Source of the DNA: Streptomyces sulphureus DSM 40104
GTDB taxonomy: Bacteria; Actinomycetota; Actinomycetes; Streptomycetales; Streptomycetaceae
Direction of reading: 5' to 3'
Assembly (NCBI RefSeq): GCF_000381025.1
Contig: NZ_KB905825.1
Coordinates: 62,001-126,000, forward strand
DNA length: 64,000 nt
Shown here: positions 8,366 through 17,441 of the stretch, one piece after another
Position numbering within the stretch: position 1 is the first letter of the stretch
How the letters are laid out: each line of letters opens with the position of its first letter
The notes under the pieces: model-generated
What the model saw: only the letters and a program-made list of their open reading frames with translations
What the model was told of the DNA's origin: nothing
Database searches by the model: none
Made by a program: the position numbers and the translations under genes

Positions 8366-8378
8366 GGCTTCCCCTTTT

Positions 8379-8415
8379 GGTTAATGGCGTTAGCCAAAAG
8401 CTAATTAGATTAGCC
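8379..8415 (-). promoter_or_regulatory. AT-rich palindromic operator upstream of the hydrolase/TetR operon
   Basis: An isolated low-GC island 14 bases upstream of the hydrolase start. GCTAAT-TAG-ATTAGC (8400-8414) is a perfect 6-bp inverted repeat with 3-base spacer; GGTTAA-n5-TTAGCC (8379-8395) is a near-perfect one; TTAGC-CAAAA-GCTAA (8390-8404) links them. The repeated half-site (TTAGC/GCTAA) and its place are what is expected for TetR dimers binding in tandem over a promoter. Confidence 0.7.
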
Positions 8416-8561
8416 AGGCGCTGTCAACCGCTCGATACGGCTCCAAGGACGAAGACGGGCTGCACCGACGGCTGTTGGAGGATCTGCGCCGTGCTCCCGG
8501 CTCCGGCCCCGCACGACGCCGGCCGGAGGCACCCTTCGCCGTCTGCCACACTGGAACGGTT

Positions 8562-9668
8562 ATGCCTTCACCCGGAGAACTCACCTTCGTCGCGCCGCGC
8601 GGCGCCAAGAAGCCGCCGCGACACCTTGCCGATCTGACGCCACAGGAGCGTCGCGAGGCGGTTGCCGAGATCGGTGAGAAGCCGTTCCGTGCCAAACAGC
8701 TCTCGCAGCACTACTTCGGGCGGCTGGCGCACCGGCCCGAGGAGTGGACGGACATCCCGGCTGCCGCGCGCGGAAGGCTCTCCGAGGCGCTGCTGCCGGA
8801 GCTGATGAGCGTGGTACGCCACATCAGTTGCGACGACGACGCGACGCGCAAGACGCTCTGGCGCCTGCACGACGGCACCCTCGTCGAGTCGGTCCTGATG
8901 CGCTACCCGGACCGCGTCACCATGTGCGTGAGCTCGCAGGCCGGTTGCGGCATGAACTGCCCGTTCTGCGCGACGGGTCAGGCCGGCCTCGATCGCAACC
9001 TGTCGACGGCCGAGATCGTCCACCAGATCGTCGACGGCGCCAGGGCGCTGCGCGACGGGGAGGTCGCGGGCGGCCCGGCGCGGCTCTCCAACATCGTCTT
9101 CATGGGGATGGGCGAGCCGCTCGCCAACTACAAGCGGGTGCTCGGCGCGATCCGCCGGCTCACCGACCCGGCGCCCGAGGGGCTCGGGATCTCCCAGCGC
9201 GGCATCACCGTCTCGACGGTCGGCCTCGTGCCGGCGATGCACCGTTTCGCCGACGAGGGGTTGAGCTGCCGTCTCGCCGTCTCGCTCCACGCCCCCGACG
9301 ACGAGCTGCGCAACACCCTCGTCCCCGTCAACACCCGCTGGACGGTCCGCGAGGTGCTCGACGCGGCCTGGCGGTACGCCGACGTGTCGGGGCGGCGCGT
9401 CTCGATCGAGTACGCGCTGATCCGCGACATCAACGACCAGGGGTGGCGCGCCGATCTGCTCGGGCGGCTCCTCAAGGGCAGGCGGGCGCACGTCAACCTG
9501 ATCCCGCTCAACCCGACGCCCGGTTCCAAGTGGACGGCCTCGCGTCCCGAGGACGAGGCGGAGTTCGTGCGCGCGCTGGAGACCCACGGGGTGCCCGTGA
9601 CCGTCCGGGACACCAGGGGCCAGGAGATCGACGGCGCCTGCGGGCAGTTGGCGGCGAGCCAACGCTGA
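8562..9668 (+). CDS. rlmN: 23S rRNA (adenine-2503-C2)-methyltransferase, radical SAM
   Basis: Methylates C2 of A2503 in 23S rRNA and A37 in some tRNAs. The radical-SAM cluster motif is Cys129-x3-Cys133-x2-Cys136 in GCGMNCPFCATG; the second-half catalytic Cys360 lies in EIDGACGQL, and the paired cysteine logic of RlmN is intact. Also seen are MGMGEPLANY (SAM-binding GGE-like motif) and NLIPLNPTPGS. The ATG at 8562 gives 368 residues, the usual streptomycete length. It stands alone between the hydrolase promoter and the thiamine operon. Confidence 0.95.
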   Translation: MPSPGELTFVAPRGAKKPPRHLADLTPQERREAVAEIGEKPFRAKQLSQHYFGRLAHRPEEWTDIPAAARGRLSEALLPELMSVVRHISCDDDATRKTLWRLHDGTLVESVLMRYPDRVTMCVSSQAGCGMNCPFCATGQAGLDRNLSTAEIVHQIVDGARALRDGEVAGGPARLSNIVFMGMGEPLANYKRVLGAIRRLTDPAPEGLGISQRGITVSTVGLVPAMHRFADEGLSCRLAVSLHAPDDELRNTLVPVNTRWTVREVLDAAWRYADVSGRRVSIEYALIRDINDQGWRADLLGRLLKGRRAHVNLIPLNPTPGSKWTASRPEDEAEFVRALETHGVPVTVRDTRGQEIDGACGQLAASQR

Positions 9669-9718
9669 GTGAGGCGTTCGGACTCGGTGTTAGGGTTCGA
9701 ACGTACACACTCCATCCG

Positions 9719-9812
9719 ACAGGGGAGCGCCCCAGGCGCTGAGAGTGCGGACGTGCACGCGTCCGCAGACCCTCGAACCTCGCCCGGGTTATGCCGGGTA
9801 GGAAGTCGAAGA
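9719..9812 (+). promoter_or_regulatory. TPP riboswitch (THI element)
   Basis: The conserved parts occur in order: GGGGAGC (9722), CTGAGAG (9739-9745), a variable GC-rich stem (TGCGGACG...CGTCCGCA), GACCCT-CGAACCT (9768-9780), then GGGTTATGCCGGGTAGGAAG (9786-9805). This is the thiamine pyrophosphate aptamer. It ends about 7 bases before the ATG of the binding-protein gene, so its expression platform must overlap the ribosome binding site (GGAAG), pointing to translational control. Confidence 0.93.
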
Positions 9813-9818
9813 CATCAG

Positions 9819-10883
9819 ATGCACAGGTATGTGCGGCGCGCAGCCGCGGCCTCCACTGCTCTCGCCCTCGCACTCCTCGCGGCCTGCGGCGCCGGTTCCG
9901 GGGACGACGGGAAGACCGTGCGGCTCGTCACCCATGATTCGTTCAACGTCTCCAAGAGCGTCCTGAAGAAGTTCACCGAGCGGACCGGTTACAAGGTCGA
10001 GGTGGTCAGCGGCGGTGACGCGGGAGCCATGGTCAACCAGGCGGCGCTCAACAAGGGCAACCCGCAGGGGGATGTCCTCTTCGGCGTCGACACCGCTCTC
10101 CTCTCCCGGGCTCTGGACCAGAAGATCTTCACCCCGTACCGGGCGAAGGGCCTGGACAAGGTCCCCGAGCGCTACCGAGCCGACGACAGGAACCGGGTGA
10201 CCCCTGTCGACTCGGGCGAGATCTGCGTCAACTACGACCGGAAGTACTTCGCCGAAAAGGACCTCGAACCCCCGCGCACCCTCGACGACCTGACGAAGCC
10301 CGCCTACCGGGACCTGCTCGTCACCGAGAACGCCGCCACCTCCTCGCCGGGCCTCGGCTTCCTCCTCGCCACCGTCGACGAGTACGGCGAGGACGGCTGG
10401 AACAGCTACTGGAAGAAGCTCCGCGCCAACGGCGTCGAGGTCGTGGACGGTTGGGAGCAGGCCTACAACGACCGCTTCTCCGGCTCGCGCGGCGGCAAAG
10501 GCGAGGGCGACAGGCCGCTCGTCGTCTCGTACGCGTCGAGCCCGCCGGTCGAGGTGGTCGACGCCGACCCGAAGCCGAAGCAGGCGCCGACGGGCGTGGC
10601 CCGCGAGACCTGCTTCCAGCAGGTCGAGTTCGCAGGGCTGCTCGACGGCGCCGGGAACGCCGAAGGCGGGCGGAAGCTGCTGGACTTCCTTCTCGGCAAG
10701 GAGTTCCAGGAGGACATGCCGCTCCAGATGTTCGTCAACCCCGTACGCGAGGACGCGCGGTTGCCCGAGCTCTTCACCCGGTACGGGGAGCAGGCGAAGG
10801 ACCCGGCGACGATGGCGCCCGAGCGGATCGCCGACAACCACGAGCAGTGGGTCAAGGCATGGACGTCACTCGTCGTGAAGTAG
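9819..10883 (+). CDS. Thiamine ABC transporter substrate-binding lipoprotein
   Basis: 354 residues. Signal peptide with lipobox LAAC (Cys23) at the N-terminus, then a class II periplasmic-binding-protein fold resembling ThiB: VRLVTHDSFNVSKSVLKKF, DVLFGVDTALLSRAL, and SGEICVNYDRKYFAEKDLEPP. Function as the thiamine (or TPP) receptor is supported by the TPP riboswitch directly upstream and by the permease and ATPase genes that follow. The ATG at 9819 lies 7 bases beyond the aptamer; the last 25 bases overlap the permease gene. Confidence 0.9.
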   Translation: MHRYVRRAAAASTALALALLAACGAGSGDDGKTVRLVTHDSFNVSKSVLKKFTERTGYKVEVVSGGDAGAMVNQAALNKGNPQGDVLFGVDTALLSRALDQKIFTPYRAKGLDKVPERYRADDRNRVTPVDSGEICVNYDRKYFAEKDLEPPRTLDDLTKPAYRDLLVTENAATSSPGLGFLLATVDEYGEDGWNSYWKKLRANGVEVVDGWEQAYNDRFSGSRGGKGEGDRPLVVSYASSPPVEVVDADPKPKQAPTGVARETCFQQVEFAGLLDGAGNAEGGRKLLDFLLGKEFQEDMPLQMFVNPVREDARLPELFTRYGEQAKDPATMAPERIADNHEQWVKAWTSLVVK

Positions 10884-12559
10884 TCCGGGCCAAAGGCCGG
10901 TTCGCGTCGGGGAACCTCGTGCGGCTCGGTCTGATGGCCGTCCCCTTCGTCTTCTTCGGGCTCTTCTTCGCCTACCCGGTGGCGGCGATCGTCGGCCGCG
11001 GGCTGCGGCCCGAAGGCGCCTGGGCGTTCTCGGTGCTGGGCGAGGTGCTCGCAGACCCGGCGATCGGACGGGTGCTGTGGTTCACGCTCTGGCAGGCAGC
11101 GGCCTCGACCGCGCTGACGCTGGCGCTCGGCGTGCCCGCGGCGTACGTCTTCGCGCGGCTGGAGTTCCCCGGGAAGCGGCTGTTGCGCGCGGTGCTGGTG
11201 ATTCCGTTCGTGCTGCCGACCGTCGTCGCCGGCTCGGCCTTCCTCGCGCTGCTCGGCCGTGGCGGTGTGCTCGACGGCCTCTTCGGGGTGCGGCTCGACA
11301 CGAGTGTCTGGGCGATCCTCGTCGCCCACGTCTTCTTCAATTTCGCGGTGGTCGTCCGCACGGTGGGCGGCCTGTGGGCGCAACTCGACCCGCGGCAGGA
11401 GGAGGCCGCCAGGGTACTCGGCGCCGGCCGGGCCGCGGCCTGGCGGCGTGTGGTGCTGCCTGCGCTCGCACCGTCGATCGGGGCCGCCTCGCTGATCGTC
11501 TTCCTCTTCACGTTCACCTCCTTCGGCATCGTGCAGATCCTCGGGGGGCCGCGGTACGCGACGCTCGAAGTAGAGATCTACCGGCAGACCGCCGACCTCT
11601 TCCAGCTCCCCACGGCCGCTGTCCTCACCCTCCTCCAACTCCTCGTCGTCGTCCTCCTCCTCGCCTGGCACGCGCGGACGGTACGGAAGCGCGAGTCGAC
11701 GCTGAGCCTGGTGCCGGCCGAGCAGACGGCGCACCCTCCGCGGGGCCGCGGGCAGTGGGCGCTGCTCTGGGCGGTGCTCGGGGTGGTGGGCGTACTGGTG
11801 GTCGCCCCCCTCGCGGTCCTCGTCGAGCGGTCGTTCAACGGTCCGGACGGCTACGGCCTCACCTTCTACCGGCAGCTCTTCACCGACACGGGGAACACCA
11901 CGTTCCCCGTGCCCCCGATCGCCGCCGTCGGCAACTCCCTTGCGTACGCCGCCGCTGCGACGGCGCTGGCGCTGGTCGTCGGCAGCCTCGCGGCCACGGC
12001 ACTCACGGTGCGCAGGGGGGCAGGCGGCCCGGGCCGGCTGGTGCGCGGGTTCGACGCGCTGCTCATGCTTCCGCTGGGGACCTCCGCCGTCACCGTCGGG
12101 TTCGGGTTCCTCGTCGCGCTCGACGAACCGCCGCTCGACCTGCGGGAGAGCTGGCTGCTCGTGCCGCTCGCGCAGGCGCTCGTCGGGGTGCCCTTCGTCG
12201 TCCGCACGCTCCTGCCCGTGCTGCGCGCGGTCGACGTGCGCCTACGGGAGTCCGCCGCCGTCCTGGGGGCGTCGCCGCTGCGGGTCTGGCGGGAGGTGGA
12301 CCTCCCCATGGTGGGCCGCTCCGCGGCGGTCGCGGCCGGGTTCGCCTTCGCGGTCTCCCTCGGCGAGTTCGGTGCCACGGTCTTCCTCGCGCGTCCGGAC
12401 GCACCGACGCTGCCGGTCGCGGTCGCCCGGTTCCTCGGGCGCGCGGGCGAGGCCAACTACGGTCAGGCGATGGCGCTCAGCACCCTCCTCATGGTGGTCT
12501 GCGGAGCCACTCTGCTGGTGCTCGAGCGCGTACGCACGCACAGTGCAGGGGAGTTCTGA
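10859..12559 (+). CDS. Thiamine-type ABC transporter permease, fused double domain
   Basis: 566 residues with two BinA-type permease halves in one chain, as in ThiP/FbpB. EAA loops occur at about residues 180 (EEAARVLGAGRAAAWRRVVLP) and 463 (ESAAVLGASPLRVWREVDLP). About a dozen hydrophobic spans. The ATG at 10859 lies inside the binding-protein gene, which ends at 10883, and its TGA overlaps the next ATG by one base (TGATG), so all three genes are tightly coupled under the TPP riboswitch. Iron-transport permeases are the closest look-alikes, but the riboswitch argues for thiamine. Confidence 0.9.
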   Translation: MDVTRREVVRAKGRFASGNLVRLGLMAVPFVFFGLFFAYPVAAIVGRGLRPEGAWAFSVLGEVLADPAIGRVLWFTLWQAAASTALTLALGVPAAYVFARLEFPGKRLLRAVLVIPFVLPTVVAGSAFLALLGRGGVLDGLFGVRLDTSVWAILVAHVFFNFAVVVRTVGGLWAQLDPRQEEAARVLGAGRAAAWRRVVLPALAPSIGAASLIVFLFTFTSFGIVQILGGPRYATLEVEIYRQTADLFQLPTAAVLTLLQLLVVVLLLAWHARTVRKRESTLSLVPAEQTAHPPRGRGQWALLWAVLGVVGVLVVAPLAVLVERSFNGPDGYGLTFYRQLFTDTGNTTFPVPPIAAVGNSLAYAAAATALALVVGSLAATALTVRRGAGGPGRLVRGFDALLMLPLGTSAVTVGFGFLVALDEPPLDLRESWLLVPLAQALVGVPFVVRTLLPVLRAVDVRLRESAAVLGASPLRVWREVDLPMVGRSAAVAAGFAFAVSLGEFGATVFLARPDAPTLPVAVARFLGRAGEANYGQAMALSTLLMVVCGATLLVLERVRTHSAGEF

Positions 12560-13593
12560 TGCTCGAGCTCGACGGGGTGACGGTCCGCTTCGGCACGCGC
12601 ACGGCGCTGGAGGAGGTGCAACTCGCCGTCGCCGAACGGGAGATCGTCTGCGTCCTGGGGCCGAGCGGCAGTGGAAAGTCGACGCTGCTGCGCGTCGTCG
12701 CCGGGCTCCAGGACCCCGAGTCCGGCGCCGTCCGGCTGGCCGGGCAGGACCAAGCGCGCGTGCCCGTGCACCGCAGGGGCGTCGGCTTGATGTTCCAGGA
12801 CCAGCAGCTCTTCCCGCAGCGGGATGTCGGCGGAAACGTGGCCTTCGGGTTGCGTATGCACGGCGTCCCCGCCGAGCGCCGCGCGCGGAGGGTGGCCGAA
12901 CTGCTGGGCGTCGTCGGCCTGCCGGGCGCCGAGCACCGGGCCGTCGCCTCGCTCTCGGGGGGCGAGCAGCAGCGCGTCGCGCTCGCCAGGGCGCTCGCTC
13001 CGCAGCCGCGGCTGCTCATGCTCGACGAGCCGCTCGGCCAGCTCGACCGCGGTCTGCGCGAGCGGCTGACGCGCGAACTCCGGCGGATCTTCACCGAGTT
13101 GGGCACCACCGCCCTCGCGGTCACGCACGACCAGTCGGAGGCGTTCGCGCTCGCGGACCGGGTGGTCGTGATGGAGGAGGGCCGTATCGCTCAGCAGGGG
13201 ACGCCGCTCGAGGTGTGGAGGCAGCCCGCGTCGGAGTTCGTCGCGCGCTTCCTCGGCTTCGAAAACGTCGTCACCGCGACCGTGCACGGCGACGGCGTCG
13301 CCACTCCGTGGGGGAAGGCGCCCGCCCCTGCCGACTGGCCCGACGGTGAGGTCCGGTTGCTCGTCCGCCCCACGGGGGTGCGCCTCGGCCCCGCCGGGAC
13401 CGGGCTGCGGTGCACGGTGGAGGCGCGGACGTTCCGCGGAGGGAGCGGCTCGACGGTGACACTGCTGCTGCGCCCGGCCGGCGGCGGGCCGCCGCTCGAA
13501 GCGTCGTGCCCGCTGGGTGAGGCGCCCGAGGAGGGCGACGTCGTCGGCGCGACCCTCGACCCGGACGAACTGGTACTGCTCGGCGGGGCGTGA
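12559..13593 (+). CDS. Thiamine-type ABC transporter ATP-binding protein
   Basis: 344 residues. Walker A GPSGSGKST (34-42), Q-loop LMFQDQQLFP, signature LSGGEQQR (about 132), Walker B LLMLDEP (about 150) with D-loop GQLD, and switch His in VTHD (about 190). A C-terminal TOBE-like regulatory region of about 100 residues follows, as in Fe/thiamine/spermidine importers; it makes the protein longer than E. coli ThiQ. Third gene of the riboswitch operon. Its stop is 7 bases from the stop of the convergent permease gene. Confidence 0.9.
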   Translation: MLELDGVTVRFGTRTALEEVQLAVAEREIVCVLGPSGSGKSTLLRVVAGLQDPESGAVRLAGQDQARVPVHRRGVGLMFQDQQLFPQRDVGGNVAFGLRMHGVPAERRARRVAELLGVVGLPGAEHRAVASLSGGEQQRVALARALAPQPRLLMLDEPLGQLDRGLRERLTRELRRIFTELGTTALAVTHDQSEAFALADRVVVMEEGRIAQQGTPLEVWRQPASEFVARFLGFENVVTATVHGDGVATPWGKAPAPADWPDGEVRLLVRPTGVRLGPAGTGLRCTVEARTFRGGSGSTVTLLLRPAGGGPPLEASCPLGEAPEEGDVVGATLDPDELVLLGGA

Positions 13594-13600
13594 GCACCGC

Positions 13601-14776
13601 TCAGCGGAAGGGGAAGGCCGCGAGGACGCCGACCCCCCAGGCGAGCGCGGCCAGCAGGCCGAGGAAGAGCAACGCCCGTACGGCGAAGGCGCGTCGGAGC
13701 GTGCGCCGGGGCACGCCCAGGCGGAAGAGTGCGGCGTTGGCGGGCGCCCGTCCGGAGCGTGCTTCGACGAGCGCGGTGAGGGCGCTGGCGACGATGCAGT
13801 AGACGACGAGCCCGGCACCGAGCGCCGTCAACGGACCCGAGGTCCGCCCCAGCGCGGCGGGCAACGAACCGTGCACCTCGGCCGCCGCGACGGCACCGGC
13901 GACGACGCCGCAGACGAGCCCGAGCGGCTGCCCGACGCTGCGCGCCTCGCCCTGCAGGGCCCGCCCGGCGAGCAGCCGCAGCGCGCCGGGACGCCACGAC
14001 GCGAGGAGCCGCCCGCAGAGCTGGGCGAGCCCCGGCGCCACGACGGCCAGCCCCAGCACGATCAGCACCCACCCCCCGACGACGCCGACGAGCACCGCCC
14101 GCGCACCGGTGGCGCTCCGCCCCGCGTACACCTCGACCGACAGCCCGGCGGCGAGCGCCGCGACCCCCCACAGCAGCCCGGCGAGATACGGGACGGTTTC
14201 CGCGCCCGCGGCGCCGCGCGGGAGGGAGCCGGCGCCGAAGGCCGGCCCGGAGTCGGGGCGCGCGAACGGCCGCGGACGCGTCGCGAAGGCGGCCCCTGCC
14301 GCGGCCGCGGCGGGCGGCAGGCACAGAAGCGTCAGCGCTGCCGCGGAGGGGAACGGGCGGTCGGCGGCGAGGAGTTCGGCGGCGGAGCCGCCGTAGGGGA
14401 GCGAGCTGAGGCCGCCGCGCAGATGGAGGTGGAGGAGGAGTGCGAGGGCGCTGCCGAGGAGACAGGAGACGGCGGTCGAGGAGGCGGTGAGCGCGGGCAG
14501 CCTGGCGGCCCCGATGCCCGCGGCGGCGAGCCCCGAGCGTGTGCGCCCGCCCTGTTCGGTGCGGGCGACCGCGGCGGCGAGCTGGACGGTGGCGGCGAGC
14601 GGCAGGAGGCACCAGAGCAGCCCGATCGCGGCCTCTCCGCGTCTGCTCGGGTGCGCGAGCGCGTGGCTCAACTCGGCGAGGAGCAGGAAGCCGACGCCTG
14701 CCGTGGCACAGGCGAGCAGCAGCCTGCGGAGGATCGCCGCGGGGGAGGCGCCGCGGACTAGGCGAAGAGCGAGCAC
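13601..14776 (-). CDS. Multi-spanning membrane protein, probable ABC exporter permease
   Basis: 391 residues with about 8-10 hydrophobic segments, Ala/Leu/Gly rich. The GTG start at 14776 lies inside the 3' end of the ATPase gene (19-base overlap) and is preceded by GGGAGGG, so the two genes form a coupled pair. The layout (spans near both ends, large loop between) is like FtsX/MacB-class permeases, but I see no diagnostic motif. Substrate unknown. It converges tail-to-tail with the thiamine operon. Confidence 0.75.
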   Translation of the reverse strand: MLALRLVRGASPAAILRRLLLACATAGVGFLLLAELSHALAHPSRRGEAAIGLLWCLLPLAATVQLAAAVARTEQGGRTRSGLAAAGIGAARLPALTASSTAVSCLLGSALALLLHLHLRGGLSSLPYGGSAAELLAADRPFPSAAALTLLCLPPAAAAAGAAFATRPRPFARPDSGPAFGAGSLPRGAAGAETVPYLAGLLWGVAALAAGLSVEVYAGRSATGARAVLVGVVGGWVLIVLGLAVVAPGLAQLCGRLLASWRPGALRLLAGRALQGEARSVGQPLGLVCGVVAGAVAAAEVHGSLPAALGRTSGPLTALGAGLVVYCIVASALTALVEARSGRAPANAALFRLGVPRRTLRRAFAVRALLFLGLLAALAWGVGVLAAFPFR

Positions 14777-15531
14777 GCTTCGCTGCCCTCCCACTCGGGT
14801 TCTGCCTGCTCCTCCTCGCCGGGCGTGCGGCCGTCCGCGAGGGTGATGCCGCGGTCGGCGAGGGTGGCGCCGGTCGCGTCGGCGGCGGTGGCCACCGAGA
14901 CGTCGTGAGTGGCGAGGACCATCGTCAGTTGCTCGGAGCGCGCGGCTGCCGTGAGGGTGCGGAGCACCTGGGCGCGGTCGGTGTCGTGGAGCGGCGCCGT
15001 CGGCTCGTCGGCGAAGAGCACCGCGGGGGTGTGGATCAGGGCGCGGACGATGGCGACCCGCTGACGCTGCACCTGGAGCAGTTCGGGCGGCCGCCGGTGG
15101 GCGCAGCCGCCGACGTCGAGCCGCTCCAGCCACTCGAGGGCCCTGGTCCTGGCGGTGCGGTGGCCGGTGCCGCGGAGGAGCAGGGGGAGGGCCGCGTTCT
15201 CCCACGCGGTGAGTTCCGGGACGAGCTGCGGGGTGCTGCCGATCCAGCCGAAGTGGTCGCTGCGCAGCCGCTCGCGCGACGCGGCGGGAAGGAGGTGCAC
15301 GGCGACGCCGTCGAACCAGGTCTCGCCCGCCGTGGGTACCAACTGGCCGGCGAGGCAGCCGAGCAGCGTGGTCTTCCCGCTGCCGCGCGGCCCCGTGACG
15401 ACGACGATCTCCCCCCTGGCGACGTTCAGCGAGACCCCCTGGAGCGCGGGGGAGCCGTCGTACGCGTACTGCACTCCGGAGGCCCGGAGCACGTCCTCCG
15501 GTGGGGCGTCCGTCTCCTGCGGGGTGTCCAT
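14758..15531 (-). CDS. ABC transporter ATP-binding protein with altered signature motif
   Basis: 257 residues, LolD/MacB-like. Walker A GPRGSGKTT (47-55) and Walker B AVLFADEPTAPL (170-181) are intact and the switch His is in ATHD. The signature normally reading LSGGQ is LLQVQ (151-155, in PPELLQVQRQRVAIVRAL), so the residues that contact the gamma phosphate in the partner subunit are missing. The ATG at 15531 follows GGAGG by 8 bases; an upstream GTG at 15546 is less likely. It pairs with the membrane protein gene downstream. Confidence 0.85.
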   Translation of the reverse strand: MDTPQETDAPPEDVLRASGVQYAYDGSPALQGVSLNVARGEIVVVTGPRGSGKTTLLGCLAGQLVPTAGETWFDGVAVHLLPAASRERLRSDHFGWIGSTPQLVPELTAWENAALPLLLRGTGHRTARTRALEWLERLDVGGCAHRRPPELLQVQRQRVAIVRALIHTPAVLFADEPTAPLHDTDRAQVLRTLTAAARSEQLTMVLATHDVSVATAADATGATLADRGITLADGRTPGEEEQAEPEWEGSEACSLFA

Positions 15532-15846
15532 CGGTGGCACCTCCACTCACGTGTGCTGCTGCTCTGCCGGTGGTCCGCCGATCCTGCGGCCCCCTCCCTC
15601 GCCCGGGTGAACGAGAGGCGGAGGCATCGGTCACTGGCACGGTAGGGACCGGAGGGCGGCTGCGGTGCACCATCGGCTCCGGGACGCGTGTGGTTCCACC
15701 GAACGGGGTCGCACGGTGCCCGCGGGCGGCGGCATCCGCGGTGCCCGGCCGGCCTGTTCTGTGCGGGAGTTCGGGTATGTCGAAACATCACGCCGGTGGC
15801 TAGGGTGGTGCGCCTCACCGACCGAGACGAGCAGGAGGGGCGCCAC
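15532..15846. other. Divergent promoter region
   Basis: A 315-bp region between the ABC ATPase (minus) and the aldehyde dehydrogenase (plus). It holds the plus-strand promoter described separately at 15778-15806 and no convincing small gene. Confidence 0.45.
15778..15806 (+). promoter_or_regulatory. Probable promoter of the aldehyde dehydrogenase gene
   Basis: TGTCGA (15778-15783), 17-base spacer, TAGGGT (15801-15806). The -10 fits TAnnnT; the -35 is a weak match to TTGACN. The start codon is 41 bases beyond. Confidence 0.4.
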
Positions 15847-17280
15847 ATGACCACCGAGTTGCGGCGGCTGCGGAACTACATCGACGGCGAGTACCGGGAC
15901 GCCGCCGACGGACGCACCACCCTGGTCGTCGATCCCGCCAAGGGGGAGCCGTACGCGGTGGCACCGCTGTCCGGTCAGGAGGACGTGGACGCCGCGATGG
16001 ACGCGGCCCGGCGGGCCTTCCCCGGCTGGCGCGACGCGACGCCCGGCACCCGCCAGCTCGCCCTGCTGCGTATCGCGGACGCCCTGGAGGCGAGGGCCGA
16101 CGAGTTCCTCGCGATCGAATGCGAGAACTGCGGAAAGCCGGTGGAGCTGACGCGGCAGGAGGAGCTGCCGATGATGCTCGACCAGATCCGCTTCTTCGCA
16201 GGCGCGGCGCGGGTGCTCGAAGGGAAGGCCGCCGGCGAGTACATGGACGGGCTCACCTCGTTCGTGCGCCGGGAGCCGGTGGGGGTCTGCGCGCAGGTCG
16301 CGCCGTGGAACTATCCCGCGATGATGGCGGTGTGGAAGTTCGCGCCGGCGCTCGCGGCAGGCAACGCGGTGGTGCTGAAGCCCTCGGACACGACGCCGGC
16401 TTCGGCCGTCTGGCTCGCCGCGCTGATGGGCGAGTTCCTCCCGGCCGGCGTCTTCAACGTGGTCTGCGGTGACAGGGACACCGGCCGCGCCATGGTGGAG
16501 CACCCGGTTCCGGCGATGGCGTCGATCACCGGCTCGGTGCGGGCGGGCAAGGAGGTCGCGGGGAGCGCGGCAGCCGATCTCAAGCGCGTGCACCTGGAGT
16601 TGGGCGGCAAGGCGCCGTGCGTCGTCTTCGACGACGCGGACATCCCGGCCGCCGTCGAGGGCATCAGGGACGGCGGCTTCTTCAACGCGGGCCAGGACTG
16701 CACCGCGGCGACGCGCGTCCTCGTGCAGGGCGGCGTGTACGACGAGTTCGTCGCGGCGCTGGCGAAGGCCGCCTCCGAGGTGAAGACGGGGGACCTCGCC
16801 GACGAGGACTGCTTCTACGGTCCGCTCAACAACCCGGAGCAGTTGGCGCGCGTCGCCGGGTTCGTCGAGCGGCTGCCTGCGCACGCGAAGGTCGTGGCGG
16901 GCGGCGAGCGCGTGGGCGAGCGCGGTTTCTTCTTCGCACCGACGGTCGTCGGCGGGCTGCGGCAGGACGACGAGATCGTGCAGGACGAGGTCTTCGGCCC
17001 CGTGATCACCGTGCAGCGCTTCTCCGACGAGGAGCAGGCGGTCGAGTGGGCGAACGGCGTGGAGTACGGCCTGGCGTCGTCGGTGTGGACCTCGGACCAC
17101 GGCAGGGCGATGCGGATGTCGAAGGCGCTCGACTTCGGCTGCGTGTGGATCAACACGCACATCCCGCTCGTCGCCGAGATGCCGCACGGCGGCTTCAAGA
17201 AGTCCGGGTACGGCAAGGACCTCTCGATGTACGGCCTGGAGGACTACACGCGGGTCAAGCACGTCATGACGTCGCTCTGA
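15847..17280 (+). CDS. Gamma-aminobutyraldehyde-type aldehyde dehydrogenase
   Basis: 477 residues, NAD(P)-dependent ALDH superfamily. Catalytic Glu in LELGGK (about residue 252) and nucleophile Cys285 in GQDCTAATR; the substrate/cofactor Asn in PWNYP. The sequence style (NYIDGEYRDA, GQDCTAATRVLV, CVWINTHIPLVAEMPHGG) resembles aminobutyraldehyde/betaine aldehyde dehydrogenases, which convert 4-aminobutanal from putrescine into GABA. AGGAGGGG precedes the ATG at 15847. With gabT, the PucR gene and the second aldehyde dehydrogenase in the window it suggests putrescine-GABA-succinate catabolism. Exact substrate is inference. Confidence 0.88.
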   Translation: MTTELRRLRNYIDGEYRDAADGRTTLVVDPAKGEPYAVAPLSGQEDVDAAMDAARRAFPGWRDATPGTRQLALLRIADALEARADEFLAIECENCGKPVELTRQEELPMMLDQIRFFAGAARVLEGKAAGEYMDGLTSFVRREPVGVCAQVAPWNYPAMMAVWKFAPALAAGNAVVLKPSDTTPASAVWLAALMGEFLPAGVFNVVCGDRDTGRAMVEHPVPAMASITGSVRAGKEVAGSAAADLKRVHLELGGKAPCVVFDDADIPAAVEGIRDGGFFNAGQDCTAATRVLVQGGVYDEFVAALAKAASEVKTGDLADEDCFYGPLNNPEQLARVAGFVERLPAHAKVVAGGERVGERGFFFAPTVVGGLRQDDEIVQDEVFGPVITVQRFSDEEQAVEWANGVEYGLASSVWTSDHGRAMRMSKALDFGCVWINTHIPLVAEMPHGGFKKSGYGKDLSMYGLEDYTRVKHVMTSL

Positions 17281-17441
17281 GCCGCCGGCCCGGCCGTCGC
17301 CCGTTCCCGGGCGGCGGCAACGGGCCGCATGCGCAAGGCAGTCGGCACGATGTCGTGACACGGCGGCGACGGTGCCGTGGCGGGGCCGGTGGTTGTCTAC
17401 GGCCGTACGTCACTGTCCCTGCGTGTCCGCGAACAACCCGC

